In this document: in pieces, positions 8,572 to 18,049 of the stretch | How the letters are laid out: each line of letters opens with the position of its first letter | Position numbering within the stretch: the stretch's first letter is position 1 | Assembly: GCF_946404925.1 (NCBI RefSeq) | Contig: NZ_CAMJFM010000004.1 | Coordinates: 1 to 64,000, forward strand | Source: an uncultured Prevotella sp. | GTDB taxonomy: Bacteria > Bacteroidota > Bacteroidia > Bacteroidales > Bacteroidaceae | Length of the DNA stretch: 64,000 bases | Direction: 5' to 3' | Notes under the pieces: model-generated | Databases searched by the model: none | Told to the model about the DNA's origin: nothing | Seen by the model: the letters and a program-made list of their open reading frames with translations, nothing else | Made by a program: the position numbers and the translations under genes

Positions 8572-10101
8572 ATGAAAAAGAATATATTGTTATTTATAGC
8601 AGCATTTGCTACACTTAGCTCATGCGACTCGACTGATTTCGACGATCCAAGTACACTTACCAACGAAGAGGCTGTCAGTAAGATTAAGAGCTTCAGCTAT
8701 TCGCTTGTAACCAGTAGTGTCCAAACGGCCTTCAATACCACTACCAGCACCGCAGGTGTACACTTCAGTTTGCTGGCCGACCAGACTACCAATACCAATG
8801 GTAACTCCAATTGGTGGTACTATGCCCAGGAACCTCGCATGCGTATTATCAATAGTAGTTCAGAGCGTTCGTATAGTGCCTCGCTCAACTCGCTCTATAG
8901 TAACTTCTATCAGGCTAATCTCGATGCCACAAAGGTTATCGATATCATCGAGAACCAAGGTGGAAAGGCCTACGATGATGCTGGAAAGGATCGTACCAGC
9001 GACTGCTTGATAGGTGCCTATTATGCCAAGGGTGTTTCGCAAGGCTATCTGGGCAATCTCTACGATAGGGGCATCATTGTCGATGGCATCGATCAGACAG
9101 AGAAAGGCTATCCTAACTCATACAAAGAACTTACCGAAAACGGTGTCCGCCACCTTGAGAAGGCCATTTCTCTTGCCGAGTCGTCGTCCAGCCTGCAGTT
9201 CGACTTCCTTCAGGGTGTCACCATCGGTAAGGACGATTTCCTGAAGCTGGCCAACTCTATCGCCGCTCGCATTCTCTCGTCTATAGCCCGAGATAAGTCC
9301 GAGGCTGTAGCTCTTGGCAGTAGCTACTGGCAGAAGGTGCTCGCCTTTGCCGAGAAGGGCTTCGACTCCGATTTTATCATCACCACCACCTCTGGTGGCT
9401 ATTACAATGCCCTGCTCAACAACCTTATATTCAAAGGCAGCTCTAACCGTCCTGTCGACATTAAAGTGCCATATCTGGCCGACAAGACCCATAGTTATCC
9501 CAATTTCTATCCTACAGATGCCACCATTCTGGAGCCGATAGAGACCGATGACGATCGCTTTTACCAGTACTTCTCCTACACACCCAGCTTCGGTATCCTG
9601 ATGGAGTCACGTGGCCGCGGACTGTTCAGCAACTATATTCGCGAACGCTGGACCAACAGCCACAACAGTCTTTCAGAGGTAGGATCGGTCAACCCCTATA
9701 TCCTTGCCGAGGAGCTACGCCTGATAAAGGCCGAAGCCAAGCTGTTCCTTAACGACGTGGCTGGTGCTGCCGAACTGCTTAACAACCCCAACTCGGCGCG
9801 TAAGGCCAAAGGACATCTTGCCGATGTGGCTGCCAACGAGACCGACGTGCGTAATGCCATTCACTATGAGTATGCCATCGAGATTGATGGTGCGGCTGGT
9901 GTAACAGTGCCTTTCACCTTTATGCGCCGTAACGACTTACTCATTGGCGGAACCCCCACAGAATATCCAATACCTCAAAAGCAATTGGAACTGATTGGCG
10001 AGAGCCTGTATTCATTTGGAGGTAAGGAATACATTGGCGAGAAGGGACGCTTTGGCGAGTTGGCTACAGCATTAGACAATGGTTGGAAACTATCTGAGTA
10101 A
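8572..10101 (+). CDS. SusD/RagB-type surface lipoprotein
   Basis: This 509-residue lipoprotein begins MKKNILLFIAAFATLSSCDS; the Cys is the lipidation site. The rest has SusD-like features: TPR-rich helices such as NPYILAEELRLIKAEAKLFL, and a late YPIPQKQLELIG segment. It caps the SusC barrel at the cell surface and binds the substrate before import. It starts 12 bases after the susC stop and is clearly in the same operon. The ligand cannot be read from sequence. Confidence 0.9.
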   Translation: MKKNILLFIAAFATLSSCDSTDFDDPSTLTNEEAVSKIKSFSYSLVTSSVQTAFNTTTSTAGVHFSLLADQTTNTNGNSNWWYYAQEPRMRIINSSSERSYSASLNSLYSNFYQANLDATKVIDIIENQGGKAYDDAGKDRTSDCLIGAYYAKGVSQGYLGNLYDRGIIVDGIDQTEKGYPNSYKELTENGVRHLEKAISLAESSSSLQFDFLQGVTIGKDDFLKLANSIAARILSSIARDKSEAVALGSSYWQKVLAFAEKGFDSDFIITTTSGGYYNALLNNLIFKGSSNRPVDIKVPYLADKTHSYPNFYPTDATILEPIETDDDRFYQYFSYTPSFGILMESRGRGLFSNYIRERWTNSHNSLSEVGSVNPYILAEELRLIKAEAKLFLNDVAGAAELLNNPNSARKAKGHLADVAANETDVRNAIHYEYAIEIDGAAGVTVPFTFMRRNDLLIGGTPTEYPIPQKQLELIGESLYSFGGKEYIGEKGRFGELATALDNGWKLSE

Positions 10102-10119
10102 AACTTATTTAAACTATAT

Positions 10120-10674
10120 ATGAAGAAGTTGTTTGTATTATTCAGCGTCTGCCTGGCAGCACTCACATCGGTGAGTGCCCAGACGGCAGACAATCAGAAA
10201 GAACTGGTAGAAAAAGCCGATTCTAATGGTTACGTTGTGTTCGATGGCGATAAGGCGCCCGACTTTACTGTTACCCTTACTGACGGACGTCAACTTAAAT
10301 TGTCCGATCTGCGTGGCAAACTGGTTATGATTCAGTTCACCGCCAGCTGGTGTGGCGTATGTCGAAAGGAGATGCCTTTTATCGAGCGCGACATCTGGCA
10401 GTGTCATAAGGACAATCCGAATTTCGTACTTATCGGTATCGACCGCGATGAGCCACTTGAAAAGGTGGTGAACTTTGCCAAACAAACTGGTGTCACCTAT
10501 CCTCTTGGACTTGACCCCGGCGCCAACATCTATGCAAAATATGCTCTCCGTCAGTCTGGTATTACACGTAATATCCTGATTGATAAGGATGGTACCATCA
10601 TCAAGCGCACCCGACTATATAAGGAAGACGAATTCAATTCTTTAGTCCAGACAATAGATAATTATCTTAAATAA
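10120..10674 (+). CDS. TlpA-like periplasmic thioredoxin
   Basis: This 184-residue protein has a signal peptide (MKKLFVLFSVCLAALTSVSA) and a thioredoxin fold with the redox motif ASWCGVCRKEMPF near residue 83. TlpA/ResA-type proteins reduce or swap disulfides in periplasmic proteins. It starts 18 bases after susD and ends at a terminator, so it is the last gene of the uptake operon. Its role there may be to handle disulfide-containing peptides or to mature surface proteins; this is inference. Confidence 0.88.
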   Translation: MKKLFVLFSVCLAALTSVSAQTADNQKELVEKADSNGYVVFDGDKAPDFTVTLTDGRQLKLSDLRGKLVMIQFTASWCGVCRKEMPFIERDIWQCHKDNPNFVLIGIDRDEPLEKVVNFAKQTGVTYPLGLDPGANIYAKYALRQSGITRNILIDKDGTIIKRTRLYKEDEFNSLVQTIDNYLK

Positions 10675-10690
10675 AATGATTGTTTAGTAA

Positions 10691-10716
10691 GGCAGTCTCA
10701 GTGCTGCCTTTTTTTT
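10691..10716 (+). terminator. Rho-independent terminator of the SusCD operon
   Basis: GGCAG and CTGCC (10691-10708) pair around TCTCAGTG, followed by eight T. The stem-loop is a near copy of that at 1148-1172. Confidence 0.8.
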
Positions 10717-10720
10717 GTAT

Positions 10721-10756
10721 TTGCAACCTGGTTGCAAGTGGTAATGTGTAATTTTG
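10721..10756 (+). promoter_or_regulatory. Operator-like inverted repeat and -7 box of the metal efflux operon
   Basis: TTGCAACC-T-GGTTGCAA (10721-10737) is a perfect inverted repeat with 8-bp arms. It lies 11 bases before the -7 box TAATTTTG (10749-10756), over the expected -33 region. TTGCAA-type palindromes resemble sites of Fur/Zur/Nur-like metal repressors, but no regulator gene is next to it. Confidence 0.6.
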
Positions 10757-10776
10757 CGCCCTGAAAGTGTAGAATT

Positions 10777-13700
10777 ATGATTAATAAGATAATATTGTAC
10801 TCTATACAGCACAAGTTTATAGTGCTGTTATTGCTGGCGGTCATCATTGTAGGTGGACTCTACAGTATGCGCACAGTGAATGTGGATTCGACGCCTGACA
10901 TCACGGATAATCAGGTGCAAGTGATTACGTCATCGCCTAATTTGGGTACGCTCGATATAGAGCAGTTCGTGACTTATCCAGTAGAACTTGCCATGAGCAA
11001 TCTGCCTGGGGTAGAGGATATCCGCTCGGTATCGCGCTTCGGACTCTCGGTGGTGACAGTTGTTTTCAAGGAGAACATGGGAACCTATCTTCCGCGTCAG
11101 TTGGTAAAGGAGAAACTCGACGAGGTAGAAGAACAGATCCCTGAAGGTTTTGGAAAACCCGAAATAGGTCCGATTACTACAGGTCTGGGCGAGATATATC
11201 AATATACGCTTGTGCCTAAGGATGTGTCGAAGTATACGCCCCAGGAACTGCGTACCATGCAGGACTGGGTAGTGAAGCGCCAACTCTCGATGATACCTGG
11301 AGTAGTGGATGTAAACTCGTTCGGCGGCAGTATCAAACAGTATGAGATAGCCTTGAGCTCAGAACAGCTGAACTCCCGCCATGTAACTATGCAAGAGGTG
11401 TTCGATGCGCTCTCGAAGAATAATGTAAACACTGGTGGCGCCTATATCGAGAAAGACCACATGGCCAGTTTTATCCGAGGTGAGGGACTTGTTAAGTCGC
11501 TCGACGATATCAGGCATATCGTAGTGAAGAACGAGGGTGGCGTTCCTATTCTTATCAGCGATGTGGCTGAGGAGGTGAGGTTTGGTCACCAGGTGAGATA
11601 TGGCGCTTTTACCCAAGACGGCCATGAGGCTGTAGGCGGTATGATACTGATGCTGAAAGGCGCCAATTCGGCCAAGGTGGTAGCTGCCGTGAAGGAGCGC
11701 ATGAAGGATGTACAGAAGAGTTTGCCGAATGATATACAGATTAAGCCTTTCCTGGACCGTAGCAATCTGATAGAGCGAACCACCAGTACTATTGCCCGCA
11801 ATCTTACTGAAGGCGCATTGATTGTAATATTTGTATTGGTGTTGTTGCTGGGCAGTGTGCGTGGCGGCTTGATAACAGCATCGGTCATTCCGTTGTCGTT
11901 ACTCTTTGCCTTCATCCTGATGCATATGTTTGGCGTTTCGGCAAATCTGATGAGTCTTGGTGCCATCGACTTTGGTATCATTGTTGATGGCGCTGTGATT
12001 ATAGTTGAAGGAATAGTGCATAAAGTAGAAAGGGCGAAGTCCAAGATGGCAGAATCGCCGCTCGACATGGAGCAGATTGGCTACGAGAGTGCTTCGACCA
12101 TGATGGGCGCTGCCTTCTTCGGACAGTTGATCATCTTGATTGTGTTTGCCCCCATCTTGTTCTTGACAGGCATCAGCGGAAAGATGTTCCAGCCGATGGC
12201 ATATACTTTTGCCTTTGCCGTGTTGGGCGCTTTGATTCTCTGTCTTACCTATGTGCCTGCCATCAGCGTATTACTGCTCAGACCTCATGGTAACAAAGAC
12301 AGCAGGTTGGCCCGATTTGAGCAAAGGCTGCATTCGCTGAGCGAAAACATGATGGCCAAGGTGCAGCAGGCATACAGTCCGCTGCTCGCGTATTCGCTTG
12401 CGCATCGCAGATTGGTGTTGCTGCTGGCAGCAGGTCTTTTTGTGATATCAGGATTGATGTTCTGGCGTATGGGTGGAGAGTTTATACCCGAATTAGACGA
12501 GGGCGACATTGCCATGCAGACATTCCTGCGCCCTGGCAGCTCGCTCGAAGAAACCATCAAACGTGAGGAGGAGGTTGAGCAGGTGCTGCTCCAGAACTTC
12601 CCAGAGATAAAAACTGTTTGTGCACGAATAGGTGTTGCTGATATTCCTACCGACCCGATGGGGTTTGATTATACCGACTCGTTTGTGATTCTTGAGAAGG
12701 ATAAAAGCAAATGGAAAAATGCCAAGACCAAGGAAGAGTTGATTGAGAAAATGATTGAGAAGCTGGACTCTCTTCCTGGTTTGAACTATTCTTTCTCACA
12801 ACCTGTTGCCTTGCGCTTTAACGAGTTGCTCACTGGCGTACGCGAGGATATTGCCGTGAAGGTATATGGCGAGGATCTTGATACGCTGAACATGATTGGC
12901 GAAAAGATGGTGAACGTTATTTCCAAGATTGATGGCGCTGAGGATGTGGCGTTGGAGCGTACTGCCGGTCTGCCACAGATTACCGTGAAATACGATCGTC
13001 AGAGAATAGCCCGCTACGGACTGAATATTGACAAACTGAACAGCTATGTATGTGCTGCCTTTGCTGGTGCCAAAGCCGGCGTGATATTCGAAGGCGAGAA
13101 ACGTTTTGATATGGTGATACGCCTCGACCAGAAGGAGCGTAAGAGTATTGATGACATCCAGAATCTGTATGTCGATCTTCCTAATGGTTCATTGATTCCA
13201 TTGAAAGAGGTGGCAGATATCAGTTATGAGCTAGGTCCGATGCAGATTAGTCGTGACAAAGCCTCGCGACGTGTCTATGTAGGTGTGAATGTGCGTGGCA
13301 GGGACGTGCAGTCGTTGGTCGATGAAATTAAGCATAAACTCGATAAGCAGGTAAAAATGCCTACAGGCTATCATGTCACATACGGAGGCGAGTTCCAGAA
13401 TATGCAGGATGCTCGTGAACGCATGACTATCGTGATGCCTATAGCCTTGTTACTGATCTTTGTGTTGCTGTATTTTGCCTTGAAATCAGTTAAACAGGCA
13501 TTGATGATTTATATAGCTGTACCGCTTTCTACTATCGGTGGTGTGTTAGCATTGGCGTTGCGTGGTATGCCATTTAGTATCTCAGCAGGTGTGGGCTTTA
13601 TAGTGCTCTTTGGTGTGGCTGTTCTTAACGGACTGGTATTGGTTAACCGCTTCAACGCGCTGCATAACAGTGGAGTGGGCGATATCCGCGAGTGTGTCAT

Positions 13701-15090
13701 TAAGGGAACGCGCGAGCGCCTGCGCCCGATACTTCTCACAGCTACTGCTGCCATGCTTGGCTTCTTGCCAATGGCCTTCTCCGGTTCGGCTGGCGCAGAG
13801 GTACAGCGCCCGTTGGCTACAGTGGTTATAGGCGGTCTGTTTACCGCTACTACGCTTACGCTGATCGTATTACCTATATTATATATGTATGAAGAGAAAA
13901 TAGGAAATAAACTTATGAATCATCATCTTCAAGTAACTTCCGTGTTGCTGGCTTTGCTTTGGTTACCATCTGTAGCAAAAGCACAGGTCATCACCTTACA
14001 GCAAGCACAGGAAATGGCTATTAAGAATTATCCAAGTATGCGGGCCGCCCATCTGAACATACAAAGCCAACAGGCTCTTCTGCCATCAGCATTCAACCTG
14101 GGTGATACAGAACTCTCTACAGGTGGCGAGGAAATCGGTAAAGGCAACGAAGCCACCTATACCTTGATTGCTCTTCGACAGAATCTGGATATCTTCAGTA
14201 TCGGTGCCAAGAAGGGACTACTGAATCAGCAACTGAAGGTGGCCGAAGCCGAAGGGAAAGTGGTGGAGCGAGATCTGATGCGTGAGGTTGGCATTGACTA
14301 TGTGAACGCCTTGGTAGCTCGTCATCGTACAAAGGTTTATGAGGGCCTTGATTCTGTATTCAGCGATTTTGAGAAAGCAGCAAAGATGCGATACGAAACC
14401 GAGGCAACCTCGAAACTGGAGTATATCAGTGCGCTGCAGCAATTACGCCAGAACGGCCTTGCCATTCGTCAGGCTAAGATGGATGAAGATATTGCAAACA
14501 GGAACATGAACAGATGGTTGGGAACAGAGACGCATTTTCTGCCTGAGGATAGTTTGGAATTAAGCATAGAGACCCCGTTGTTGAATCAAGTACCAACTAT
14601 TCAACTTGCCAGCGAGAAAGTGAAGTTAGCCGAAAAGCAGGTAAAAGCCGAGAAGGCAGAATTCCTTCCGAAACTGTATGTTCAAGAAGGCTCGCAGAAG
14701 ATTGGAAATAATAGTGGCTACTGGTCGTACGAGGTTGGCGTCAGCATGCCTGTGTTCAGTAGTGAACGCAGAGCGAAGGCAAAAGCCGGTAAACTACAGT
14801 TCGAAGCAGAAAAAGCTCAGCAGGAACATACTGAATTATTGTTGAAATCAGAACTACAGGCACTTTCGGCTAACAACAAGAAGTGGCACGAACAGCTGAA
14901 ATACTATCGCGAAGTGGTTCTGCCGTTAGCCGATGAGCAACAGCGTGTGGCTATCATGTCATACCACCAGGGGGCTATCGACTACATTGGGTTTATTGAG
15001 AATATGAAGGAGGCTGCAAAGGTACAAATTGACTATTGGGATGTATACGGTGAGTATCTCACCAGCCATATTAAATTACTATATTTTTAA
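10777..15090 (+). CDS. CusA/CzcA heavy-metal RND pump fused to a TolC-like outer-membrane protein
   Basis: This 1437-residue protein joins two parts. Residues 1 to about 1046 are an HME-type RND pump: N-terminal membrane helix, large periplasmic domains and the proton-relay motif DFGIIVDGAVIIVEG of metal pumps. From Met1047 (base 13915) the protein has a signal-peptide-like segment (LQVTSVLLALLWLPSVAKAQ), then a CzcC/TolC-like coiled-coil domain (about 1070-1437). It exports divalent or monovalent metal from the periplasm or cytosol. Such fusions are known in Bacteroidota. An internal start at 13915 could give a separate CzcC protein. The adaptor gene follows after nine bases. Confidence 0.92.
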   Translation: MINKIILYSIQHKFIVLLLLAVIIVGGLYSMRTVNVDSTPDITDNQVQVITSSPNLGTLDIEQFVTYPVELAMSNLPGVEDIRSVSRFGLSVVTVVFKENMGTYLPRQLVKEKLDEVEEQIPEGFGKPEIGPITTGLGEIYQYTLVPKDVSKYTPQELRTMQDWVVKRQLSMIPGVVDVNSFGGSIKQYEIALSSEQLNSRHVTMQEVFDALSKNNVNTGGAYIEKDHMASFIRGEGLVKSLDDIRHIVVKNEGGVPILISDVAEEVRFGHQVRYGAFTQDGHEAVGGMILMLKGANSAKVVAAVKERMKDVQKSLPNDIQIKPFLDRSNLIERTTSTIARNLTEGALIVIFVLVLLLGSVRGGLITASVIPLSLLFAFILMHMFGVSANLMSLGAIDFGIIVDGAVIIVEGIVHKVERAKSKMAESPLDMEQIGYESASTMMGAAFFGQLIILIVFAPILFLTGISGKMFQPMAYTFAFAVLGALILCLTYVPAISVLLLRPHGNKDSRLARFEQRLHSLSENMMAKVQQAYSPLLAYSLAHRRLVLLLAAGLFVISGLMFWRMGGEFIPELDEGDIAMQTFLRPGSSLEETIKREEEVEQVLLQNFPEIKTVCARIGVADIPTDPMGFDYTDSFVILEKDKSKWKNAKTKEELIEKMIEKLDSLPGLNYSFSQPVALRFNELLTGVREDIAVKVYGEDLDTLNMIGEKMVNVISKIDGAEDVALERTAGLPQITVKYDRQRIARYGLNIDKLNSYVCAAFAGAKAGVIFEGEKRFDMVIRLDQKERKSIDDIQNLYVDLPNGSLIPLKEVADISYELGPMQISRDKASRRVYVGVNVRGRDVQSLVDEIKHKLDKQVKMPTGYHVTYGGEFQNMQDARERMTIVMPIALLLIFVLLYFALKSVKQALMIYIAVPLSTIGGVLALALRGMPFSISAGVGFIVLFGVAVLNGLVLVNRFNALHNSGVGDIRECVIKGTRERLRPILLTATAAMLGFLPMAFSGSAGAEVQRPLATVVIGGLFTATTLTLIVLPILYMYEEKIGNKLMNHHLQVTSVLLALLWLPSVAKAQVITLQQAQEMAIKNYPSMRAAHLNIQSQQALLPSAFNLGDTELSTGGEEIGKGNEATYTLIALRQNLDIFSIGAKKGLLNQQLKVAEAEGKVVERDLMREVGIDYVNALVARHRTKVYEGLDSVFSDFEKAAKMRYETEATSKLEYISALQQLRQNGLAIRQAKMDEDIANRNMNRWLGTETHFLPEDSLELSIETPLLNQVPTIQLASEKVKLAEKQVKAEKAEFLPKLYVQEGSQKIGNNSGYWSYEVGVSMPVFSSERRAKAKAGKLQFEAEKAQQEHTELLLKSELQALSANNKKWHEQLKYYREVVLPLADEQQRVAIMSYHQGAIDYIGFIENMKEAAKVQIDYWDVYGEYLTSHIKLLYF

Positions 15091-15099
15091 AACGACAAT

Positions 15100-16263
15100 A
15101 TGAAAACAAATATCTTTTATATAGCAATTGCTGCTATCATGCTTGTAGGTTGCACTGGCAACAATGACAAAGAGGCAAATGAGGCCGAAGACACTGAAGT
15201 TGAAATGGCTGACGTGACACTTACCGACAGTCAGGTGAAGAAGTTAGGCATCAACTTCGGTACACTTCCTACCCATGAATTCTCGGGCGAGATTGAGGCT
15301 AACGGCAGCTTGGCTGTAGCACCTCAGAGTCAGGCATCGGTATCGCCCTATACAGGTGGAAATGTGAAGCAGATTCTGGTTCGCGAAGGTCAGAAGGTTG
15401 TAAAGGGCCAGGTGCTGGCATTACTCTCTCATCCTGATCTGCTGGATGTGCAGAGCCGTTATTTGGATGCATATAACCGGCTGATATATGTTGCCAAGGA
15501 ATACGAACGTCAGCATAAGCTCTATACAGAGAAGATAGGGTCAGGCAAGGACTATCAGCAGACACTCTCTGAATACCGTCTGCTTCAAGGACAACTCCGA
15601 ACATCGGAGGCTCAACTCCGCATGATGGGTATCAATCCAGCTAAGATAGCCAATGGTGAGACGGTGACTTCTGTTGCGCTTCGTGCGCCTATTGCAGGTA
15701 CAATAGAAGGAATCAATGCTGAGACTGGTCAGTATGTTGACAGCCAGATGGCGATGTTCCATATCGTGAATTTCGACAATATCTATGCAGACTTGTTAGT
15801 GTTTGAGAAAGATCTTCCACACATTCGTGTCGGACAGGATGTTAGTTTTGAACTGAAGTCGGCTTGTGGCGATAAGTTTACTGGTAAAATCACATCTATC
15901 GGCAAAATCTTCGATAATAATCCCAAGGCAGCACATGTGCGTGCCACGATCGAAGGTCCAGAACATGAATTTGCAGAAGGTCTCTATCTCTGTGGCAAAA
16001 TAGTATCCGACTTACATAAGGCACCGGCATTCTCAACCGAGGGGGTGGTATCGGATGCTGGCAAGTCTTACGTATTTATAGTAACTCGTGGTAATGGTAG
16101 TTACACCTTCCATCCTTTAGAAATAACAAAGGTACGTGAGGAGAAAGGATTCATAGAGATAAAGCCGATAAGTGCAGTTGACTCTAAGGCGCAATTCGCT
16201 TTGAACGGAGCTTATTATATCCTATCGGAAATGAAAAAAGCTGAGACTGGAGAAGACGACTAA
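15100..16263 (+). CDS. RND efflux periplasmic adaptor lipoprotein (CzcB/CusB-like)
   Basis: This 387-residue lipoprotein starts MKTNIFYIAIAAIMLVGCTG. It has the membrane-fusion-protein order: barrel-sandwich half with SVSPYTGGNVKQILVREGQK, a helical hairpin (about 100-165) and a second lipoyl half with LRAPIAGTIEGINAETGQYV. A beta-barrel and a membrane-proximal domain follow. It bridges the inner-membrane pump and the outer-membrane channel. It is the second gene of the efflux operon and ends in an acidic tail (ETGEDD). Confidence 0.9.
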   Translation: MKTNIFYIAIAAIMLVGCTGNNDKEANEAEDTEVEMADVTLTDSQVKKLGINFGTLPTHEFSGEIEANGSLAVAPQSQASVSPYTGGNVKQILVREGQKVVKGQVLALLSHPDLLDVQSRYLDAYNRLIYVAKEYERQHKLYTEKIGSGKDYQQTLSEYRLLQGQLRTSEAQLRMMGINPAKIANGETVTSVALRAPIAGTIEGINAETGQYVDSQMAMFHIVNFDNIYADLLVFEKDLPHIRVGQDVSFELKSACGDKFTGKITSIGKIFDNNPKAAHVRATIEGPEHEFAEGLYLCGKIVSDLHKAPAFSTEGVVSDAGKSYVFIVTRGNGSYTFHPLEITKVREEKGFIEIKPISAVDSKAQFALNGAYYILSEMKKAETGEDD

Positions 16264-16267
16264 TTTG

Positions 16268-16302
16268 AAAAAAAACTACGTGGCATCACTAAGTGGTGCC
16301 AC
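16268..16302 (-). terminator. Terminator of the S10 peptidase gene
   Basis: The arms 16280-16289 (GTGGCATCAC) and 16293-16302 pair with one wobble. On the minus strand the stem is followed by eight T (16275-16268), which fits termination of the minus-strand gene. Confidence 0.7.
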
Positions 16303-16313
16303 GCAGACAAATA

Positions 16314-17870
16314 TCAATATCTAATAGCTTGCCCGTCTTTAGGAATCTGACTTAGAATAAATTGACGGATGTCTTCATTACCCTGTTTCAGGTCTTCCTG
16401 GCGTACATAAATCATATGACCACAACGGTAACCTTTAAAGATAAAACGGTCTTGGAATTTACCGCCACGGTCTATCTGCCAGAAATTATATTTAGCATTG
16501 AAATAGTCACATCCACCATCATAGTAACCCGACTGGACAAGCACTTTAAGATCAGGATTCTGAGAGAGTGCCTTTCCAAGATCCTCGCCTGTATGATCGT
16601 TGTTGCGATTCCAAGGATGCACGTTGCCAAAAAGCAGATACTCCACGTCGGTTTTATAATTCAACTCATTACGTACATACCAGTTGTAGGCAGTAGAGAA
16701 TGCGCGATTCCAGGTTGAGAACTCTGCACTATAGTCAGGGTGCTCGCCTGCTGTCTGAATGTCGCGACCAGTGTAGCGAGAATCAAGACGGCCTATATGC
16801 AAATCGCGATTTCGAAGCAGCTCCTTCCAATAGTAACGAGTCTCTATGACGAGATTATGACGAAGGACTTCCTGCTCGCTGATGCCGGAATATAATGAAA
16901 CCTTTTTGGCAATCTCCTTTCTACGAGCCTCGGGCAGCGAACCACCCCAAGCCAAAGCTGGGATATACTCCTCGACAGTAAATTTCTCGACCTCAGGCAA
17001 TATCTCATCAAGATCCTTATTCTGCAGAGTTGCATTCAGAGCTTTGTGATACCATGAAGTTGCTGCCATATATGGCAGGGTAAGAGCCTTACGGTTGAGA
17101 CTACGTGAATCAATACCCAACTCGGTTGGCGACAACAGTATTACACCATTTACGTATATCCAATGCTTCTGCTGCAGACTATACACGAGTCCAGAGGCAC
17201 GTGTTGTGCCATAACTCTCACCAATGATGAATTTGGGCGATTCCCAGCGATTCTGACGATTGATGAAGTTCTTAACCCAGTCGCTGATATAGTCAATATC
17301 CTCGTTGATACCGAAGAATGGTGAAGACTTGCCCTGTGATGCCTCCTGACGACCGCGATTAGTACCGCGGCTTGCGCCTTGCGATGCCGATTCTGCGCCC
17401 TCCTTCTTATCCTTGTTCTTGATGATTCGCGAGAAGCCTGTATTGACAGGACAGATATAAACGATGTCAGCCACATCGAGTACAGAATATGGGTTGCTAT
17501 GAACGCCATAGGGCTGAACAACCTGTCCTTCTGCATCCAAATTTAGCAATACAGGACCGGTATAGCCTATCTCCATCCAAAGAGATCCTGAACCGGGACC
17601 ACCATTAAACGAGATAAGAAGCGGACGGTGTGCCTTGTCCTTTACACCATTCTTTTCGTAATATGTATAGTTGAGTCCGGCAATGATATTACCATCCTTA
17701 TCCCATACAGGTTGGTGACCAATAGTAGCCGAATAGGAAATACTATGTCCGTTGAACGTGGCCTGATGCTGAGTTGTAACAGCATCTTCAGGATTAATCT
17801 CTTCTTGTGCATATACCTGACTAACAAATAAGGCAAGTAATAATGCTGATAATACTTTCTTACTCTTCAT
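16314..17870 (-). CDS. Secreted serine carboxypeptidase, family S10
   Basis: This 518-residue protein has a signal peptide (MKSKKVLSALLLALFVSQVY, then AQ). S10 hallmarks are present: FNGGPGSGSLWMEIGY (oxyanion region), the nucleophile in IGESYGTTRASG, a late Asp in YYDGGCDYFNAKYNFW and the His in YRCGHMIYV. A charged low-complexity insert lies near residues 160-185 (KKEGAESASQGASRGTNRGR). The enzyme removes C-terminal residues from peptides, probably in the periplasm. Its promoter module is shared with the SusC operon and the M20 gene. Confidence 0.9.
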   Translation of the reverse strand: MKSKKVLSALLLALFVSQVYAQEEINPEDAVTTQHQATFNGHSISYSATIGHQPVWDKDGNIIAGLNYTYYEKNGVKDKAHRPLLISFNGGPGSGSLWMEIGYTGPVLLNLDAEGQVVQPYGVHSNPYSVLDVADIVYICPVNTGFSRIIKNKDKKEGAESASQGASRGTNRGRQEASQGKSSPFFGINEDIDYISDWVKNFINRQNRWESPKFIIGESYGTTRASGLVYSLQQKHWIYVNGVILLSPTELGIDSRSLNRKALTLPYMAATSWYHKALNATLQNKDLDEILPEVEKFTVEEYIPALAWGGSLPEARRKEIAKKVSLYSGISEQEVLRHNLVIETRYYWKELLRNRDLHIGRLDSRYTGRDIQTAGEHPDYSAEFSTWNRAFSTAYNWYVRNELNYKTDVEYLLFGNVHPWNRNNDHTGEDLGKALSQNPDLKVLVQSGYYDGGCDYFNAKYNFWQIDRGGKFQDRFIFKGYRCGHMIYVRQEDLKQGNEDIRQFILSQIPKDGQAIRY

Positions 17871-17905
17871 AATGCGTTTATTATTTGATGAATACTTTCA
17901 GCGTG

Positions 17906-17975
17906 CAAAGGTAGTGCGTTTTTCCAACTCCCACAATCACCTTTATTTGGCATTTCACTTACCATACATTTGGTA
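17906..17975 (-). promoter_or_regulatory. Shared promoter module, copy B (S10 peptidase)
   Basis: The minus-strand -7 box TACCTTTG is at 17906-17913. The conserved block CCCACAATCACCTTT and TGGCATT (plus-strand reading) follow. The inverted repeat TACCATACATTTGGTA is at 17960-17975, 54 bases from the -7 box as in copy A. It also lies about 60 bases upstream of the divergent TonB receptor promoter and could act there too. Confidence 0.7.
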
Positions 17976-18036
17976 TAATAACCTCTATTTTTACATAATT
18001 AGCTGATCTTCATTGGCTTTTCCGAAAAATTATTAT

Positions 18037-18044
18037 TACCTTTG
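18037..18044 (+). promoter_or_regulatory. -7 box TACCTTTG just before the TonB receptor start
   Basis: The box ends five bases before the GTG start at 18050, so transcription would begin at or next to the start codon. Confidence 0.55.
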
Positions 18045-18049
18045 CAGCC

